Assembly (NCBI GenBank): GCA_964521285.1
Contig: CAZFQS010000003.1
Location: forward strand, 164,746-228,745
Source: G020354785 sp964521285
Lineage (GTDB): Bacteria > Bacteroidota > Bacteroidia > Bacteroidales > UBA10428
Length of the DNA: 64,000 nt
Reading direction: 5' to 3'
The notes below the pieces were generated by a model. That model did not search any database. It saw only the letters and a program-made list of their open reading frames with translations, and was not told the origin of the DNA. Shown here one piece after another: positions 60,856 to 64,000 of the stretch. Made by a program: the position numbers and the translations under genes. How positions within the stretch are numbered: the stretch's first letter is position 1; every line of letters begins with the position of its first letter.

Positions 60856-62139
60856 ATGAAAAACAGAACAAGTTTTCCAAAGGTATTTTGGATAGCAAAC
60901 TGTATAGAAGTTTTTGAAAGGTTTGCCTATTATGGAATCTTTATGGGATTTCTAATGTATATGGAATCACTTGGATACTCTAGGGACCAGTCCGGAAATA
61001 TTCAGGGTCTTTTTCTGTTTGTTTCATACTTTATACCTGTTTTCAGCGGGACCTTTGCGGACAGGTTCGGATTCAAAAGGGTATTAATAATATCATATCT
61101 GGCTTATATACCATCTGTTTTATTACTTCTTATAGCAGATTCATACAGTGAAATTATGCTTACCATGCTAAGTATTGGATTTGCAGCTGGAATATTTAAA
61201 CCACTAATTTCAGGCACAGTTCGTCTAACAACCGATTCATCAAATAAAACTATTGGTTTTGGCATATTTTATCTTATGGTTAATGTAGGGGCTTCATTCG
61301 GCCCTATAGTAGCCGGCAAGCTACGTGCTATTTCATGGAATTATGCCTTTTTAATGGCTGGCATTGCTATTTCTGTTATGTTTGTTATCACGCTTCTTCT
61401 ATATAAAGAACCCGAAAAAGAAGTGTCTAAAGTTAGTATAGGCAAGAAGATAGTTGAAATTTTTTCAACTGTAGCTGATCTAAAGTATGCGGTTTTTCTT
61501 ATTCTTCTGGGCCTGTTCTTCTGGTTGCCTTTCTGGGCTTTTTTCAACATCTGCCCTGCTTATGTCGACAAACATATCAACACAGTTCAATTGTATGAAG
61601 GAATTGAAAACATCTTTGGGGAATGGTTTGCCCATTTATTATCGCGGCAGGAGGAAGGAGTATGGCGTATTAACGGTGAGGCAATTGCGCATACAGGATG
61701 GATAATTCTAATTCTGCAATATTTTATTTCCAGAATTTTTGAAAGAAGACGCGCGCTTCCTTCCTTTGGCTTTGGAGTATTTGTCGCAGGGATAGGCTTT
61801 TTATTAATTGGTTTTTCAATAAATCTTGCGCCAGGCTTAGTTATCCTGGGTATCTTTATTTTTGCTGTTGGAGAAATGATATCCTCGCCCAGAATTCAGG
61901 AATATATAACCTGGATAGCACCTAAGGAAAAAGCAGGTTTATATATGGGGTCAAACTTTCTGGCAACATGTATTGGCGCGTTACTGAGCGGTCAATATAC
62001 AAAGCTCTTTGGCTACTTTGAAAATAAGTATAATCCTGAATATGTCTGGTATGTATTAGGTGCTCATTGCATAATTGGTGTTATAGTCTTTTTTATGTTT
62101 GTGAAAATTGCAGGCGAATTCAGAGAAATGGAAAAATAA
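60856..62139 (+). CDS. MFS transporter of the POT/PTR2-like type
   Basis: A 427-residue integral membrane protein with about 12 helices. The first helix carries EVFERFAYYGIFMGFL, matching the ExxERFxYYG proton-coupling motif of POT oligopeptide transporters, and GTFADRFGFKRVL is the MFS loop 2-3 motif. A longer hydrophilic segment around residues 235-280 separates the halves. Peptide uptake by proton symport is the likely role; substrate is not certain, and other MFS activities are possible. It is convergent with lnt, 34 bp away. Confidence 0.85.
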   Translation: MKNRTSFPKVFWIANCIEVFERFAYYGIFMGFLMYMESLGYSRDQSGNIQGLFLFVSYFIPVFSGTFADRFGFKRVLIISYLAYIPSVLLLLIADSYSEIMLTMLSIGFAAGIFKPLISGTVRLTTDSSNKTIGFGIFYLMVNVGASFGPIVAGKLRAISWNYAFLMAGIAISVMFVITLLLYKEPEKEVSKVSIGKKIVEIFSTVADLKYAVFLILLGLFFWLPFWAFFNICPAYVDKHINTVQLYEGIENIFGEWFAHLLSRQEEGVWRINGEAIAHTGWIILILQYFISRIFERRRALPSFGFGVFVAGIGFLLIGFSINLAPGLVILGIFIFAVGEMISSPRIQEYITWIAPKEKAGLYMGSNFLATCIGALLSGQYTKLFGYFENKYNPEYVWYVLGAHCIIGVIVFFMFVKIAGEFREMEK

Positions 62140-62173
62140 AATATTCTATATCTACAGGGCAATCAATATTAGT

Positions 62174-63790
62174 TCATTTACCTTTAATAAACATTTTTAC
62201 TATTACAGATAATATAACTATTAAAGCAAAAAATCGTGCTATACGGGCTATGTAATCTCCATGCCTTACGTAAAAGGTAACTTTATCATTAGAGTTAATT
62301 GTACCTTTAATTGAATCACGCTTCCACCACCCCAGCTTTTTAAGAATTTCACCCCTCTGGTTTATAAAACATGATATTCCTGTGTTGGCAGAACGCGCTA
62401 TGCTCCTGCGTGTTTCAATAGCACGAACACATGAAAAGGCATTATGCTGATGATAACCGGGAGTATCTCCCCACCATCCGTCATTAGTTAAAACAAATAA
62501 AAAATTAGCTCCGTTTTTTATATAATCTGTGACATATTCCCCGAAAACCGATTCCCAGCAGATTATAGGTCCGATTCTTAATGAATCCTGGGGCGATAAA
62601 AATGTGCCCCTGAAATCCTGTGTGCCCCAGCCCCGAAATGTGCCGCCAAGCCTTATTGTTAGTCCCTCTAAAAATTTTAAATATTTGGCATAGGGCATTT
62701 TCTCAACTCCTATAACTAATTGTGATTTAAAATAAAAAGGCACATAATCTGTAGAATCCAGCTGAATAGCTGCATTATAGCTATCATAATAGAGATTGGA
62801 TTCCCGTAATTTTTTTGCTGTTGATGAAAGTTTTTCTCCCGGATTATATCTCCTGTAACATTGTATTCCAACAACATATTTTAATTTCGGGTACTTGCTT
62901 AAAAATCTCCTGATCATTCTGATGTCAGGCACACGCTCAATCTGATCTATCCAGATGCTGTTATTAATAGCTGTCTCAGGACCCACAACATAATCTGTGT
63001 TTTCATCAGTATATTTTTCCGCCAGATCAAGTTGAATGCGAGTTTGTACATAACTTGGTATTGCCACAAATTTCTGATAAGGATCAATATTTGGCTGAAG
63101 AATAACAATATTCTTAGGATTTGGCTTCTCCTTATATGTATAAAATTTTATTAAGGATATAAAAACAGGTAATAATATAATTACTCCGGCAATAATAATA
63201 ACACCCCATATCTTTTTGAGACTTTGTTTATTTATAAATGCTTTAATAATATTAAACAGCAGCACATTAACTGTCAGTATCCATAAAGATCCTCCCAGAA
63301 CTCCAGTTGTATCGTACCATTGTATTAGTCTGATATTATAATTAAAGCCATGACCCAATGTTAACCATGGATGCGATATTTCACCATGTATATAAATATA
63401 CTCATATGTTATCCAGAAAGTTATAAGTGCAAAATATCCTATTTGCCTGCCTAAGTTTCTTTTAGCAATATGAAAAATCCAGAACACTGTACTTTTTAAT
63501 GTTGAGTTAACAAGGATAGCCGCAATTACCCCAACGATAGTAGAATTAACAATCCACCAGGTTGTGCCGGTATTCCATATAAAGAATGTTATGAAGGAGT
63601 AGAGAAACATTTTTACCGAGCCGTGTTCCTTCTTGTTTTCATCCAGGTAATCCTCAACAAAAAGCAAGGGTATTAAGGCAATAAACATGATAAATCCATG
63701 TCCCCATTTATACCATGCAGGAATAAGCAGTAATCCCCCCAGGATAGAATAATAAATTAATTTCTTCTTACTTATTTGTAAAAATCCCAT
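62174..63790 (-). CDS. lnt: apolipoprotein N-acyltransferase
   Basis: A 538-residue inner-membrane enzyme adding the third acyl chain to lipoproteins. About seven N-terminal hydrophobic segments (about 1-205) precede a periplasmic nitrilase-fold domain with the triad Glu272 (VVGPETAINNS), Lys364 (GVEKMPYAKYL) and Cys411 (GPIICWESVFGEYV). A last membrane helix sits at the C-terminus (FFALIVILSVIVKMF). This is relevant to the many lipoproteins of the PUL. It has a good promoter motif upstream and no same-strand neighbour inside the window. Confidence 0.95.
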   Translation of the reverse strand: MGFLQISKKKLIYYSILGGLLLIPAWYKWGHGFIMFIALIPLLFVEDYLDENKKEHGSVKMFLYSFITFFIWNTGTTWWIVNSTIVGVIAAILVNSTLKSTVFWIFHIAKRNLGRQIGYFALITFWITYEYIYIHGEISHPWLTLGHGFNYNIRLIQWYDTTGVLGGSLWILTVNVLLFNIIKAFINKQSLKKIWGVIIIAGVIILLPVFISLIKFYTYKEKPNPKNIVILQPNIDPYQKFVAIPSYVQTRIQLDLAEKYTDENTDYVVGPETAINNSIWIDQIERVPDIRMIRRFLSKYPKLKYVVGIQCYRRYNPGEKLSSTAKKLRESNLYYDSYNAAIQLDSTDYVPFYFKSQLVIGVEKMPYAKYLKFLEGLTIRLGGTFRGWGTQDFRGTFLSPQDSLRIGPIICWESVFGEYVTDYIKNGANFLFVLTNDGWWGDTPGYHQHNAFSCVRAIETRRSIARSANTGISCFINQRGEILKKLGWWKRDSIKGTINSNDKVTFYVRHGDYIARIARFFALIVILSVIVKMFIKGK

Positions 63791-63863
63791 ATGTAAAAAA
63801 TATTATTTGTACCGACAGACTTTACAGTAATGGAAAATATGTCTGAATTATTAAATAAAGTCG

Positions 63864-63871
63864 CAAATATA
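63864..63871 (-). promoter_or_regulatory. -7 promoter element for lnt
   Basis: Reads TATATTTG followed by CGAC on the minus strand, an exact consensus match 74 bp before the lnt ATG. The remaining DNA to the window end (63872-64000) is AT-rich with no gene that I can support. Confidence 0.55.
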
Positions 63872-64000
63872 CTTTAATTCTTTTAGTGGAAAAATTTAAA
63901 ACTATATGATTTATAACATTAAACAGACATTATATAAATCATATCTGCATATTAACCTCAATCTTGGAAATATCAATTTAATAACCTAACATTGCAAATA

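Noticed and set aside
1..64000. CRISPR arrays, tRNA or rRNA genes, insertion sequences and prophage genes
   Set aside because: No regularly spaced repeats, no cloverleaf or rRNA-like segment, and no transposase, integrase or phage structural gene was recognised on either strand.

Overview
The window is a contiguous, AT-rich piece of a Bacteroidota chromosome, most likely class Bacteroidia. The evidence is SusC/SusD pairs, FecR with an ECF sigma factor, type IX secretion (T9SS) C-terminal sorting domains, DUF6089-type barrels, TAnnTTTG-type -7 promoter elements and few Shine-Dalgarno sequences. I see no tRNA, rRNA, CRISPR array, transposase or phage gene. The genus cannot be fixed from sequence alone.

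Layout. 1-1215: 5' part of a CCA-adding enzyme gene (minus strand, runs off the window) and a thioredoxin. 1378-4943: thiamine block with promoter, TPP riboswitch, a thiS-like remnant in the leader, then thiC, thiE, thiD and a 44-codon overlapping ORF. 4940-7209: queuosine precursor genes queD, queE, queC and queF on the minus strand. 7339-8226: a cysteine synthase gene broken by one in-frame TGA. 8494-32120: a polysaccharide utilization locus (PUL). 32410-36513: minus-strand ywqK-like, S8 protease with T9SS domain, xseA, xseB. 36732-42621: dnaK (minus), panB (plus), korB and korA (minus). 42934-51654: envelope and cofactor block on the minus strand (CBS protein, nadK, two DUF6089-like barrels, uppS, bamA, two ompH/skp, murI). 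51726-56674: plus-strand pdxJ, manA, engB, prs, rplY, pth. 56850-60041: stand-alone winged-helix protein, an orphan T9SS sorting domain and a hybrid histidine kinase. 60372-63790: small lipoprotein, POT-like transporter and lnt.

The PUL is the main accessory region. An ECF sigma factor and a FecR anti-sigma precede a SusC with an N-terminal STN domain, which is the arrangement of a trans-envelope signalling system. SusC, SusD and a small lipoprotein end in a perfect 18-bp hairpin. After it comes a tightly spaced gene run: a 1645-residue GH30 enzyme with many beta-sandwich modules and a T9SS domain, a six-hairpin glycosidase-like protein, an exported YdjC/ChbG-type deacetylase, a GH116 lipoprotein, a GH3 enzyme with a PA14 insert and an unrecognised C-terminal module of about 325 residues, and a Ser-type sulfatase lipoprotein. 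Together they suggest uptake and breakdown of a beta-linked, probably substituted and perhaps sulfated polysaccharide (xylan or glucan type). The exact substrate cannot be read from sequence.

Most worth a second look: the GH3 C-terminal module, the thiS remnant with a long-range stem between the TPP aptamer and thiC, the single nonsense codon in cysK, the orphan T9SS domain beside a receiver-less winged helix and a hybrid kinase, and a REP-like hairpin downstream of the PUL.
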